A stretch of 64,000 nucleotides of DNA from Streptomyces antioxidans (GTDB taxonomy: Bacteria > Actinomycetota > Actinomycetes > Streptomycetales > Streptomycetaceae): the NCBI RefSeq assembly GCF_000968685.2, contig NZ_LAKD02000002.1:32668-96667 (forward strand). Direction: 5' to 3'. The notes under the pieces are model-generated. The model saw only the letters and a program-made list of their open reading frames with translations, was not told the DNA's origin and ran no database searches. Numbering within the stretch: the first letter of the stretch is position 1; every line of letters begins with the position of its first letter. This document shows, in pieces, positions 15,211 through 22,051 of this stretch. The position numbers and the translations under genes are program-made.

Positions 15211-16593
15211 GTGTCGGACCTGGTGACGCTGCTGGAGATCGGTACCCCGCTGGCCGGGACTGCCGGGGGCCTCGGGTACGCCCGAGTCAAGGCACCGGCG
15301 GTCTACTGGTCGCTGGTGGGCATGCCGATCACACGCACTCGGTTCGCCTTCACCTACCGCACCACGATGGACGTGTGCGGCCTCACGGTCGCTCCGTCCC
15401 GCCTCCGGGCCTTCCTCTCCCGCACCGTCACCCGCAGCCGTGAGGCACAGCCGGTTCCGCCGAAGGTCCGCCGGGTCCGCCCCACCTCGACCGGACTGCG
15501 GGTGACGCTGCGCCTGCCCGCCGGGATGGAACCGGCCGACATCGCCGCCGCATCCAACCGACTCCGTCACGCCTGGGGCGTTCACGCCGTGCACGTGGTG
15601 GAGGTCAAGCCCGGCACGGTCGAGCTGCGCATGACCGGCTACGACGTGCTGCGCTGGGTCCGTATGCCCCGCCGGGTACCGCGTCGCCCGATGGTGATCC
15701 CGGTCGCGCGCCGCGAAGATGGGACCGCGTTCGTCCGGGACTACCGAGCGATCCCGCACGCCCTGACCCTCGGGGCGAACCAGTCGGGCAAGTCCATGTA
15801 CCAGCGCAACCTGATCAAGGGACTCGCTGAACACCGGATCGCGCTGGCGGGGATCGACTGCAAACGCGGTGTCGAACAGGCCCCGTTCTCCTCCCGCCTG
15901 TCGGCCCTGGCCACCAACCCGGATGAAGCGTCCGGCCTGGTAGATGCGCTTGTGGATGAGCTGGAAGACCGCTTGGACCTGCTCAAGGAACACCAGGGCA
16001 TCACCGCTGGTACCCCGGAAGTGGAGATCACCTCCGACATCTGGGGACTCCCGGCGGACAAGCGCCCGGTCCCGATCGTGGTCCTGATCGATGAGGTGGC
16101 CGAACTGTTCATGGTCGCCACCAGGAAGGACGAAGAGCGCCGGGATCGCATGGTCACCCAGTTGATTCGCATCGCTCAGCTCTCCCGGGCGGTCGGCATC
16201 TACCTGGAGATCTGCGGGCAGCGCTTCGGCTCCGAGCTGGGCAGGGGCGCCACCATGCTCCGCGCGCAGCTCACCGGCCGTGTGGTGCACCGCGTCAACG
16301 ACAAGCAGACAGCCGAGATGGGCCTGGGGGACATCGCCCCGGAGGCGGTGTCGGTCGCTACCACGATCCCGCCGGACCGCCCCGGTGTGGCCGTGGCCGG
16401 TGACAGCTCCGGCGGCTGGTCCCGCATCCGCACCCCGCAGATCAGCATCAGCGAAGTCGCCGCCGTCTGCCGCCAGTTCGCGCACCTGACCCCGGACGTC
16501 CCCGCGATCGCCGCTTGGCGCCCGGTCGCCCCGGCCATCTCCGATCCGGCGGATGCTCCGTCGCTGGTCAAGCCCAAGCCGGTCACCGAGTAA
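15211..16593 (+). CDS. FtsK/SpoIIIE-type DNA translocase (Tra)
   Basis: A 460-aa hexameric ATPase of the TraSA/TraB class that moves double-stranded DNA between mycelial cells during Streptomyces conjugation. Walker A GANQSGKS (G188-S195) and Walker B IVVLIDE (D294, E295) are intact, followed by the sensor region around RAVGIYLEICGQRFGSE. Only a weak hydrophobic segment is present near residues 28-40, so it is probably membrane-associated through partners. It starts with GTG at 15211, 3 bp after the preceding gene. Confidence 0.92.
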   Translation: MSDLVTLLEIGTPLAGTAGGLGYARVKAPAVYWSLVGMPITRTRFAFTYRTTMDVCGLTVAPSRLRAFLSRTVTRSREAQPVPPKVRRVRPTSTGLRVTLRLPAGMEPADIAAASNRLRHAWGVHAVHVVEVKPGTVELRMTGYDVLRWVRMPRRVPRRPMVIPVARREDGTAFVRDYRAIPHALTLGANQSGKSMYQRNLIKGLAEHRIALAGIDCKRGVEQAPFSSRLSALATNPDEASGLVDALVDELEDRLDLLKEHQGITAGTPEVEITSDIWGLPADKRPVPIVVLIDEVAELFMVATRKDEERRDRMVTQLIRIAQLSRAVGIYLEICGQRFGSELGRGATMLRAQLTGRVVHRVNDKQTAEMGLGDIAPEAVSVATTIPPDRPGVAVAGDSSGGWSRIRTPQISISEVAAVCRQFAHLTPDVPAIAAWRPVAPAISDPADAPSLVKPKPVTE

Positions 16594-16675
16594 CACCCTC
16601 ACGCACCACGGTCGGCGCGACCGCTTCGCGCCAGGTCCCTACCACCGCCATGCCTGAAACACGGGAGTGATCGTC

Positions 16676-16864
16676 ATGGCCGCACGGAAGACCACCGCCC
16701 GGCGCACCACCAAGAAGACCACCGCCCCGGCCAAGTGCTCCACCTGCAAGGGCACCGGTGAGATCGCCACCGAGGTCCGCGTCGGCCGTGGACGCCGGAA
16801 GACCGGACACCACCAGACCGGACTCTGCCCGGACTGTTTCGGCTCCGGCCTCGCCTCCACCTGA
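16676..16864 (+). CDS. Small zinc-knuckle protein, DnaJ-like CxxCxGxG
   Basis: A 62-aa basic protein. A Lys/Thr/Arg-rich N-terminus (residues 1-20) precedes two knuckles, CSTCKGTG and CPDCFGSG, identical in pattern to DnaJ zinc-finger repeats. ATG at 16676 has GGGAG eight bases upstream. It lies downstream of the translocase in the AICE operon. Such proteins are common in AICEs and their role is unknown; zinc and nucleic-acid binding are inferred. Confidence 0.7.
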   Translation: MAARKTTARRTTKKTTAPAKCSTCKGTGEIATEVRVGRGRRKTGHHQTGLCPDCFGSGLAST

Positions 16865-16944
16865 ACACCACGCCCCGGCGCCGGGCGGCAGACCACCGAG
16901 CCCCGCCTGGCCCCGGGCCTGACACCTCAAAGGAGGTGACCACC

Positions 16945-17625
16945 ATGACCCGTTCGCTCCGTCTCGACCCCGTACTGATTCAAGCGCTCATCGCGGGGGC
17001 GCTGTCTTTCGCCCACCTGCATGACCTGGCCGAAGCCGCCGGACAACACGGCTGGAAAGCCTGGGCCTACCCCGTGTCCGTGGATCTGCTGCTGGTGGCC
17101 GCATGGCGCCGGATGCGCGCACTGCGGGCCGCTGGTGCCGACTCAGCCCGCGCCGCCTGGTGCTGGTTCATCATCGCGCTCGCCGCCTCTCTCGGGGCCA
17201 ACATCGCCACCGCCGGACTGCTCGACATGAACCACATCCCGGCCGTGCTGCGCATCATCGTCGCCGGATGGCCCGCGCTGGCCTTCCTCGGCGGCACCCT
17301 CCTGGCCCACACCCCGACTCCCGCCGACGCCCCGGTTCCCGACCCCGCCCCGGCGGTGTCGCCCGACCTGGAACCGGCCCCTGACGTCACCGTGGACCGC
17401 GCCCCGGAACCCGCCCCCGAGCTGCCCGCACCCGCCCCTGATGCGCCCGCACTCGCCCCGAAGGCGCCCGCCGTGCAGGTGCCCCCGGCCCTGGTCGAGC
17501 ACGCCCGCAAGATCGCCGACACCCACCACGCCACCACCGGCGCCCCGATCGACACCGACACCCTGCGCGCCCGCCTCGGTGTCCCGCCCCAGATGGCCGA
17601 CGCCATCGCCGCCCAACTCACCTGA
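16945..17625 (+). CDS. DUF2637 membrane protein, SpdB-like
   Basis: A 226-aa protein with four predicted membrane helices in residues 8-125 (LIAGALSFAHLHDLA, PVSVDLLLVAAWR, WCWFIIALAASLGANIA, IIVAGWPALAFLGG), then a long Pro/Ala/Asp-rich linker and a C-terminal small helical domain (residues 180-226). DUF2637 proteins are the usual Spd-type membrane component of AICEs and Streptomyces plasmids, thought to help intramycelial spreading. ATG at 16945 is placed perfectly after AAAGGAGGTG. Confidence 0.8.
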   Translation: MTRSLRLDPVLIQALIAGALSFAHLHDLAEAAGQHGWKAWAYPVSVDLLLVAAWRRMRALRAAGADSARAAWCWFIIALAASLGANIATAGLLDMNHIPAVLRIIVAGWPALAFLGGTLLAHTPTPADAPVPDPAPAVSPDLEPAPDVTVDRAPEPAPELPAPAPDAPALAPKAPAVQVPPALVEHARKIADTHHATTGAPIDTDTLRARLGVPPQMADAIAAQLT

Positions 17626-17639
17626 AAGGAGCCCCGCCC

Positions 17640-17822
17640 ATGCGTCCGCACCGCTTCCGCGACGTGACCCGCATCGGCCCCGTCCAGGTCGGCACCCACA
17701 ACGACCGCCGGGGACGCGAGAAGCACACCGCCGCCTGCACCGCCCCCGGCTGCGGTTTCTCCGCCGACTACCCGGACCGTTCCGCCGCCGAACTCGCCGC
17801 CCGCACCCACCGCTGCACCTGA
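17640..17822 (+). CDS. Mobile-element transfer protein with Cys/His knuckle
   Basis: A 60-aa protein, MRPHRFRDVTRIGPVQVGTH onward, with CTAPGCGF and a C-terminal HRC. This arrangement matches short 'mobile element transfer' proteins in pSAM2-type elements. The start follows AAAGGAGCC. It is part of the transfer operon between the DUF2637 gene and a single-span membrane protein. Confidence 0.7.
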   Translation: MRPHRFRDVTRIGPVQVGTHNDRRGREKHTAACTAPGCGFSADYPDRSAAELAARTHRCT

Positions 17823-17842
17823 CCTGAGAGGAGGTGACCTTG

Positions 17843-18115
17843 ATGCGCTACCCGGACGCACAGCTCCGTGCCGGACACCGCCCCGCGCACCTGATCCCGC
17901 CCGGCGCCGACCCCTCCCGCGTGGTCATCGTCCAGGCCCCGCCCCGCTCCTACACCGGGCCGATCCTGCTCACCATCACCATCACCGGCGGCATCGTCCT
18001 GATCATCATCGTCATCGCCATCACCTACCAGATGGCCGTGGCCGCTACCGCCGCCGCCATCCCCACTGTCGGCGGCGCGGGCGTAACGATCCGCCTCGCC
18101 AAGAAGGGCCGATAA
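17843..18115 (+). CDS. Single-span membrane protein (Spd-like)
   Basis: A 90-aa protein with one long hydrophobic helix at about residues 41-70 (GPILLTITITGGIVLIIIV and following), a soluble Pro/Arg-rich N-terminus and a short basic C-terminus ending LAKKGR. It resembles SpdD-type spread proteins of Streptomyces plasmids. ATG at 17843 follows GAGGAGGTGACC. Confidence 0.65.
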   Translation: MRYPDAQLRAGHRPAHLIPPGADPSRVVIVQAPPRSYTGPILLTITITGGIVLIIIVIAITYQMAVAATAAAIPTVGGAGVTIRLAKKGR

Positions 18116-18118
18116 GCC

Positions 18119-18367
18119 ATGGGCCTCCGCGATCGGTACTCCAGCAAGAAGGAAGAGACCCCGGCCAACCCCGCCATGGCCGAGCTGGGCCGGGAGTACG
18201 CCAACGCCAAACGGCACGGCGACCGCAAGACCGTGCGCCGGATCGCCCGCCAGTTCGCCGAGCAGTCCAACGGCGACACCGACGCCGCCTCCTTCGAGCA
18301 CGGCAAGAACACGTACGAGGCCATCCCGCCGGGCTACTCCAAGCCCCGACGCGGACGCCGCCACTAA
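18119..18367 (+). CDS. Small charged AICE protein
   Basis: An 82-aa, strongly charged, probably helical protein (MGLRDRYSSKKEE at the start, many Arg/Lys/Glu). It starts 3 bp after the preceding stop, within the transfer operon. I do not recognise a family and see no motif or membrane segment. Confidence 0.6.
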   Translation: MGLRDRYSSKKEETPANPAMAELGREYANAKRHGDRKTVRRIARQFAEQSNGDTDAASFEHGKNTYEAIPPGYSKPRRGRRH

Positions 18368-18458
18368 CGGCCCCCAGGGCGGCTCTCTCGCCAAAGACCG
18401 CCGCCCCGGGCGCCTCACCACCTTCCAGATCCACCGGACCCGAAAGGGAACCACCATC

Positions 18459-18644
18459 ATGCCCCAGCACACCCATGCCCACACCTCCCGCTGCCCGGCC
18501 TGCGACGGCTTCCCCGTCGCCTCCATCACCACCGGCGCCCGGCACCGTGACGGCTCCCGCGTCACCATCCGCGTCACCTGCCCGGCCTGCAAGGGCACCG
18601 GAAACGCCACCCCCGCTCGCACCGTCGCCACGGCCGGGAAGTGA
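18459..18644 (+). CDS. Small zinc-knuckle protein with two CPAC motifs
   Basis: A 61-aa protein with CPACDGF near residue 13 and CPACKGTG near residue 42, again a DnaJ-type zinc-knuckle pattern. The start follows GAAAGGGAA. It overlaps the next gene's GTG start (AAGTGATCG), suggesting translational coupling. Its function is unknown. Confidence 0.65.
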   Translation: MPQHTHAHTSRCPACDGFPVASITTGARHRDGSRVTIRVTCPACKGTGNATPARTVATAGK

Positions 18645-18850
18645 TCGCCGTGGCCGACCTGACCCCCACCCCGGACTTCCCCGGCATCCGCATCGCCGAC
18701 GGCCAGCAGACCGGCACGCCCTTCGCCGACTACGTGTGCCGCTGCGGAGCGAGCGACCGCGCCACCGGCACCAACGACGTCATGGACCTGGTCGCCGACT
18801 ACACCGCCAACCACGGCCCCGCCCACCGCCGCGAAGGAGGTGGCCGGTGA
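18641..18850 (+). CDS. Small AICE protein with CRC motif
   Basis: A frame of up to 69 aa. Its GTG at 18641 overlaps the previous stop; a second GTG at 18650 (66 aa) is equally possible. It contains DYVCRCGAS and ends with a Gly/Arg tail encoded by the ribosome site of the next gene (GAAGGAGGTGG). It has no recognised family and its function is unknown. Confidence 0.55.
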   Translation: MIAVADLTPTPDFPGIRIADGQQTGTPFADYVCRCGASDRATGTNDVMDLVADYTANHGPAHRREGGGR

Positions 18851-19026
18851 TGCCCAACCTCCTGAACTGGCGCGACAGCTCCCACTTCGACCGCACCGGC
18901 GACAAGCCCTGCGTGATCTGCACCAAGCCCACCCCGCTCCGCTCCGACAAGGGCAAGCCCGTCCACAAGGTCTGCGCGGAGGACTGGCTGGATGCCCACT
19001 CCACACCGCAGGAGGGCCGCCGGTGA
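18850..19026 (+). CDS. Small CxxC protein upstream of the initiator
   Basis: A 58-aa protein. ATG at 18850 sits after GAAGGAGGTGGCC and overlaps the preceding stop. It contains CVICTKPTPLRSDKG and a third cysteine in KVCAEDWLD, a treble-clef-like arrangement. Its stop overlaps the GTG start of the replication initiator, so the two are probably translationally coupled. Confidence 0.6.
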   Translation: MPNLLNWRDSSHFDRTGDKPCVICTKPTPLRSDKGKPVHKVCAEDWLDAHSTPQEGRR

Positions 19027-20432
19027 CCGACACCGCCACCATGGCGGGCCTGGACCCGGCCACCCTCGCCGACGTGCTGAGGCTGGCCGGGTCTCCGGAC
19101 CTCGACCGCATCCAAGACCAGATCCGCCGCAACGGCGGCTGCGCCGACCCGATCCATCTCACCGGCTCCACCAAGACGCTCGACCCCACCACCGGCACGG
19201 TCCTGCACCACTACAGCACCGACGCCGAACCGGGCGGACGACTCCGCATCGCCTGCGGCAACCGCCGGGCCTCCCGCTGCCCGGCCTGCGCCTGGACCTA
19301 CGCCGGAGACACCTACCACCTCATCCGCGCCGGACTCGTCGGCGACACCGCCAAAGGCACCCCCGACACCGTCCGCGAACACCCCCGCGTCTTCGCCACC
19401 CTCACCGCCCCCAGCTTCGGCCCCGTCCACAACCGCCCCACCTCCGGCTGCCGCTGCCGCACCCACCACCCCGAAGACGCCCCCGAACTGGGCACCGCCA
19501 TCAACCCCGACACCTACGACTACGCGTCGGCGGTCCTGTGGAACAACCACGCCTCCGACCTGTGGCGCTACTTCACCATCTACCTGCGCCGGGAGATCGC
19601 CAAGCGGGCCGGACTCACCCAGAAAGCAGCCCGTGAGCAGTCCCGGCTGTCCTTCGGCAAGGTCGCCGAATACCAGAAGCGCGGCGCCGTCCACTTCCAC
19701 GCGGTGATCCGCTTCGACGGACCCGAAGGACCGGGCACCCCGCCCCCTCACTGGGCCAGCGTCGCCCTGCTCACCGACGCCATCCGCGCCGCCGCCGCCC
19801 GCGTCGCCGTCGAGGTACCCCCCGTCGAGGACCAACCGGCCCGCACGCTGCGCTGGGGCACGCAGCTCGACGTGCAGCCGATCGGCGCCTTCGGCAACGG
19901 CGAAGAGATCACCGAACAAGCCGTCGCCTCCTACGTGGCCAAGTACGCCACCAAGGCCGCCGAGACCACCGGCACCGTGGACCGCCGCGTCGGCAACAAG
20001 GAAGCCCTCATCTTGCTCGAGGTTCCGGACCACCCGCGTCGGCTGATCGAAGCCTGCCTAGACCTGCACCCGCTCTACCCAGACCGCAAGCTCCTCGACT
20101 GGGCCCACATGCTCGGCTTCCGGGGCCACTTCTCCACCAAATCCCGCCGCTACTCCACCACCCTCGGGGCACTCCGACAGGCCCGCGCCGACTACCGCGC
20201 CGCCCAAGAGCGACGCGAACGCGGTCTGCCCGACCCCGACGACCACCCCGACCCCGACGACCACCCCGAGGCCACCACCCTCGTCGTCGCGCACTGGGCC
20301 TACGCCGGACATGGCCACACCCCCGGCGAATCCTGGCTCGCCGCCAACATCCGCCGCGACATCGCCGACGCCCGCGAAACCGCCCGCCAAGCCCTGTCAG
20401 ACCTACAAGCCCAGGAGGGGGACACCGCATGA
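19023..20432 (+). CDS. repSA: RepSA-type replication initiator
   Basis: A 469-aa rolling-circle initiator. An N-terminal Cys-rich region (CGNRRASRCPAC, residues 79-90) is followed by motif 1 FATLTAPSFGPVH, the metal-binding HUH motif HFH (H224, H226) and the tyrosine region SYVAKYATK (Y303 and Y307 are candidates for the nicking residue). It would nick the element's double-strand origin after excision. GTG at 19023 follows AGGAGGGCC and overlaps the previous gene's TGA. Its stop overlaps xis by ATGA. The element's origin may lie in or next to this gene, as in pSAM2. Confidence 0.88.
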   Translation: MTDTATMAGLDPATLADVLRLAGSPDLDRIQDQIRRNGGCADPIHLTGSTKTLDPTTGTVLHHYSTDAEPGGRLRIACGNRRASRCPACAWTYAGDTYHLIRAGLVGDTAKGTPDTVREHPRVFATLTAPSFGPVHNRPTSGCRCRTHHPEDAPELGTAINPDTYDYASAVLWNNHASDLWRYFTIYLRREIAKRAGLTQKAAREQSRLSFGKVAEYQKRGAVHFHAVIRFDGPEGPGTPPPHWASVALLTDAIRAAAARVAVEVPPVEDQPARTLRWGTQLDVQPIGAFGNGEEITEQAVASYVAKYATKAAETTGTVDRRVGNKEALILLEVPDHPRRLIEACLDLHPLYPDRKLLDWAHMLGFRGHFSTKSRRYSTTLGALRQARADYRAAQERRERGLPDPDDHPDPDDHPEATTLVVAHWAYAGHGHTPGESWLAANIRRDIADARETARQALSDLQAQEGDTA

Positions 20433-20617
20433 CCGCCAACACCGAAGACCTGCTTACCGTGCCCGAAGTGATGATCCGCCTCCGACTCGGCCGCTCCAAG
20501 GTCTACGACCTGATCCGCTCCCGCCGCCTCCCCTCGATCACCATCGACCGGGCCAGGCGCATACCCGCCAGCGCCGTACGCGGCTTCATCACCGACAGGC
20601 TTGAGGAGGCTGCCTGA
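20429..20617 (+). CDS. xis: Excisionase (Xis), MerR-like HTH
   Basis: A 62-aa protein with a winged MerR-type HTH (LLTVPEVMIRLRLGRSKVYD, then IRSRRLPSI) and the C-terminal RIPASAVRGFI of the AlpA/excisionase group. It would direct the integrase toward excision. It overlaps both repSA (ATGA) and the integrase start. Confidence 0.88.
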   Translation: MTANTEDLLTVPEVMIRLRLGRSKVYDLIRSRRLPSITIDRARRIPASAVRGFITDRLEEAA

Positions 20618-21780
20618 TGGCCGCTCAGCGCAAGCGCAACCCCAACGGGGCCGGAACCATCACCAAGCGCAAAGACGGCCGCTACCAGGCCGCTGTGTAC
20701 GTTCTCCAGCCGGACGGCACCCGGGCCCGCAAGTTCGCGTACGGCAAGACGTGGGCCGAGTGCGACGCCAAGCGCCGTGTCCTGCTGGCCAAGGTAGACG
20801 GCGGTATCCCTGTGCCGACACGGTCGGCCAAGCTGAGTGAGTGGCTGCCGTACTGGCTGGAGCACATCATCAAGCTTCGCCGCAAGATCAGTACCTTCGA
20901 CAAGTACGAGGCTCACGTACGGCTCTACCTGGTGCCGATGATCGGAGCCAAGCGGCTGGAGTCGCTGGGCGTCGCCGACGTGCGACGTTTCCTCGTCCAG
21001 TTGGAGAGGAAGACCACCGCCGCCACGGCCAAGGAGTCGCACCGCGTACTGCGTACCGCGCTCTCGGCTGCGTGCCGGGAAGAATTGATCACGCGCAACG
21101 TAGCCAGTCTCGTGGAGCCACCTCGGGCCAAGGGGCGAGAGCTGAGCCCGTGGACGCTGGACGAGACGCTGACGTTCCTGGCCGCCGCTCGACGCGATCC
21201 GCTCTATGCGGCCTTCGTCCTTGCCGTCACGATGGGACTGCGCCGGGGTGAGATCGTCGGGCTTCGCTGGGCTGATGTCGACCTGGAGAAGCGTGTGCTC
21301 TATGTACGCCAGCAGACACAGCGACGGCGCGGTGTGCTGTACGACGATGACCCCAAGGGGCGACGTCGCCGGGCAGTACCGCTTCCCGTTATGTGCGTCG
21401 CTCCGCTGCGTTGGCACCGGTTGCGGCAGGCAGACATTCGGGAGCGGGCCGGGGAGAAGTGGCAGGGTAGTGGGCACGTCTTCACCACCCGCACCGGGCG
21501 CCAGGTCGAGCCGCGCAACATCTACCGCTCCTTCACCCGAGTCGCTGAGAGCGCCGGGCTCCGGGTGATCCGACTGCACGACGCCCGGCACGGCTGCGCC
21601 ACTCTGCTGACGGCCGCCGGGGTCGCTCCGCGTGTCGTGATGGAGATCCTGGGGCACAGCCAGATCAGCATCACCATGGACGTGTATACGCACGTCGTCC
21701 AGGACACCCAGCGGGAAGCCATCAGCCACATGGACCGGCTGCTCAAGCGGCGCCCCGGCCCTGGTGGCGGCTCTGGTTGA
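20617..21780 (+). CDS. int: Tyrosine site-specific integrase
   Basis: A 387-aa phage-type integrase. An N-terminal arm-binding domain (NGAGTITKRKDGRYQAAVYV) is followed by a SAM-like core-binding domain (about 65-165) and a catalytic domain with R209 (GLRRGE), H321-D-A-R324, LGH (H347) and the nucleophile Y357 (MDVYTHVV). All catalytic residues are present. It lies 70 bp from the tRNA-Arg 3' end that forms attR, the standard AICE layout, and starts at the xis stop codon. Confidence 0.95.
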   Translation: MAAQRKRNPNGAGTITKRKDGRYQAAVYVLQPDGTRARKFAYGKTWAECDAKRRVLLAKVDGGIPVPTRSAKLSEWLPYWLEHIIKLRRKISTFDKYEAHVRLYLVPMIGAKRLESLGVADVRRFLVQLERKTTAATAKESHRVLRTALSAACREELITRNVASLVEPPRAKGRELSPWTLDETLTFLAAARRDPLYAAFVLAVTMGLRRGEIVGLRWADVDLEKRVLYVRQQTQRRRGVLYDDDPKGRRRRAVPLPVMCVAPLRWHRLRQADIRERAGEKWQGSGHVFTTRTGRQVEPRNIYRSFTRVAESAGLRVIRLHDARHGCATLLTAAGVAPRVVMEILGHSQISITMDVYTHVVQDTQREAISHMDRLLKRRPGPGGGSG

Positions 21781-21788
21781 CCGCTGCC

Positions 21789-21811
21789 GTTGATGTCAGA
21801 AGTAGATGTCA
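21789..21811. repeat. Probable integrase arm-type site, right
   Basis: GTTGATGTCAG then GATGTCA, matching 12399-12421 at 20 of 23 positions in the same orientation. It lies between int and attR, where arm-type sites are expected. Confidence 0.5.
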
Positions 21812-21844
21812 AACGCCCCGGGCCATGATCGGCTCGGGGCGTTT
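21811..21844. terminator. Terminator downstream of int
   Basis: Stem of 14 bp with a single mismatch (AAACGCCCCGGGCC and GGCTCGGGGCGTTT) and a 6-nt loop, ending in TTTT. It can stop transcription from int before the tRNA and from the tRNA toward int. Confidence 0.8.
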
Positions 21845-21850
21845 TGGCTG

Positions 21851-21893
21851 GTGCCCCCGGCAGGATTCGAACCTGCGACACCCGCTTTAGGAG
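21851..21893. repeat. attR, 43-bp core inside tRNA-Arg
   Basis: Perfect match to 12260-12302. It covers the tRNA 3' half from the CCA to the anticodon arm and so restores a functional tRNA after integration. Confidence 0.92.
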
Positions 21894-21924
21894 AGCGGTG
21901 CTCTATCCCCTGAGCTACGGAGGC
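21852..21924 (-). tRNA. tRNA-Arg (anticodon CCT)
   Basis: Minus-strand cloverleaf: acceptor GCCTCCG pairing with CGGGGGC, D-stem GCTC/GAGC, anticodon stem CCGCT/AGCGG around loop CTCCTAA (anticodon CCT, reading AGG), and T-arm GCAGG-TTCGAAT-CCTGC. The discriminator base is A, and CCA follows at 21851-21849. The 3' half (21851-21893) is the AICE attR and is duplicated at 12260-12302. Confidence 0.95.
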
Positions 21925-22051
21925 CCGGCGTCGGGGCGGCGTGGTGGTGCCGTCGCGGCGCGCCGTCACAGTGTAGCGGGTCGGGTAGGTGGGCGTTCGG
22001 GTGCTCCGGGGGTGGTGAGGGGGCGAGTGGGTCCCTGGGGGCTTCGGGTGG

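Larger units (their letters stand above)
12260..21893. mobile_element. Actinomycete integrative and conjugative element (AICE), pSAM2-like
   Basis: A 9.6-kb element bounded by 43-bp perfect direct repeats, the right one being the 3' half of tRNA-Arg(CCT). Internal gene order (left to right) is NERD protein, GntR repressor, SCO3933-like protein, FtsK/Tra translocase, small Spd-type and zinc-knuckle proteins, RepSA-type initiator, Xis, tyrosine integrase. This is the full set expected for site-specific integration, rolling-circle replication and double-stranded conjugative transfer. All key genes look intact, so it may be active. Confidence 0.92.
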
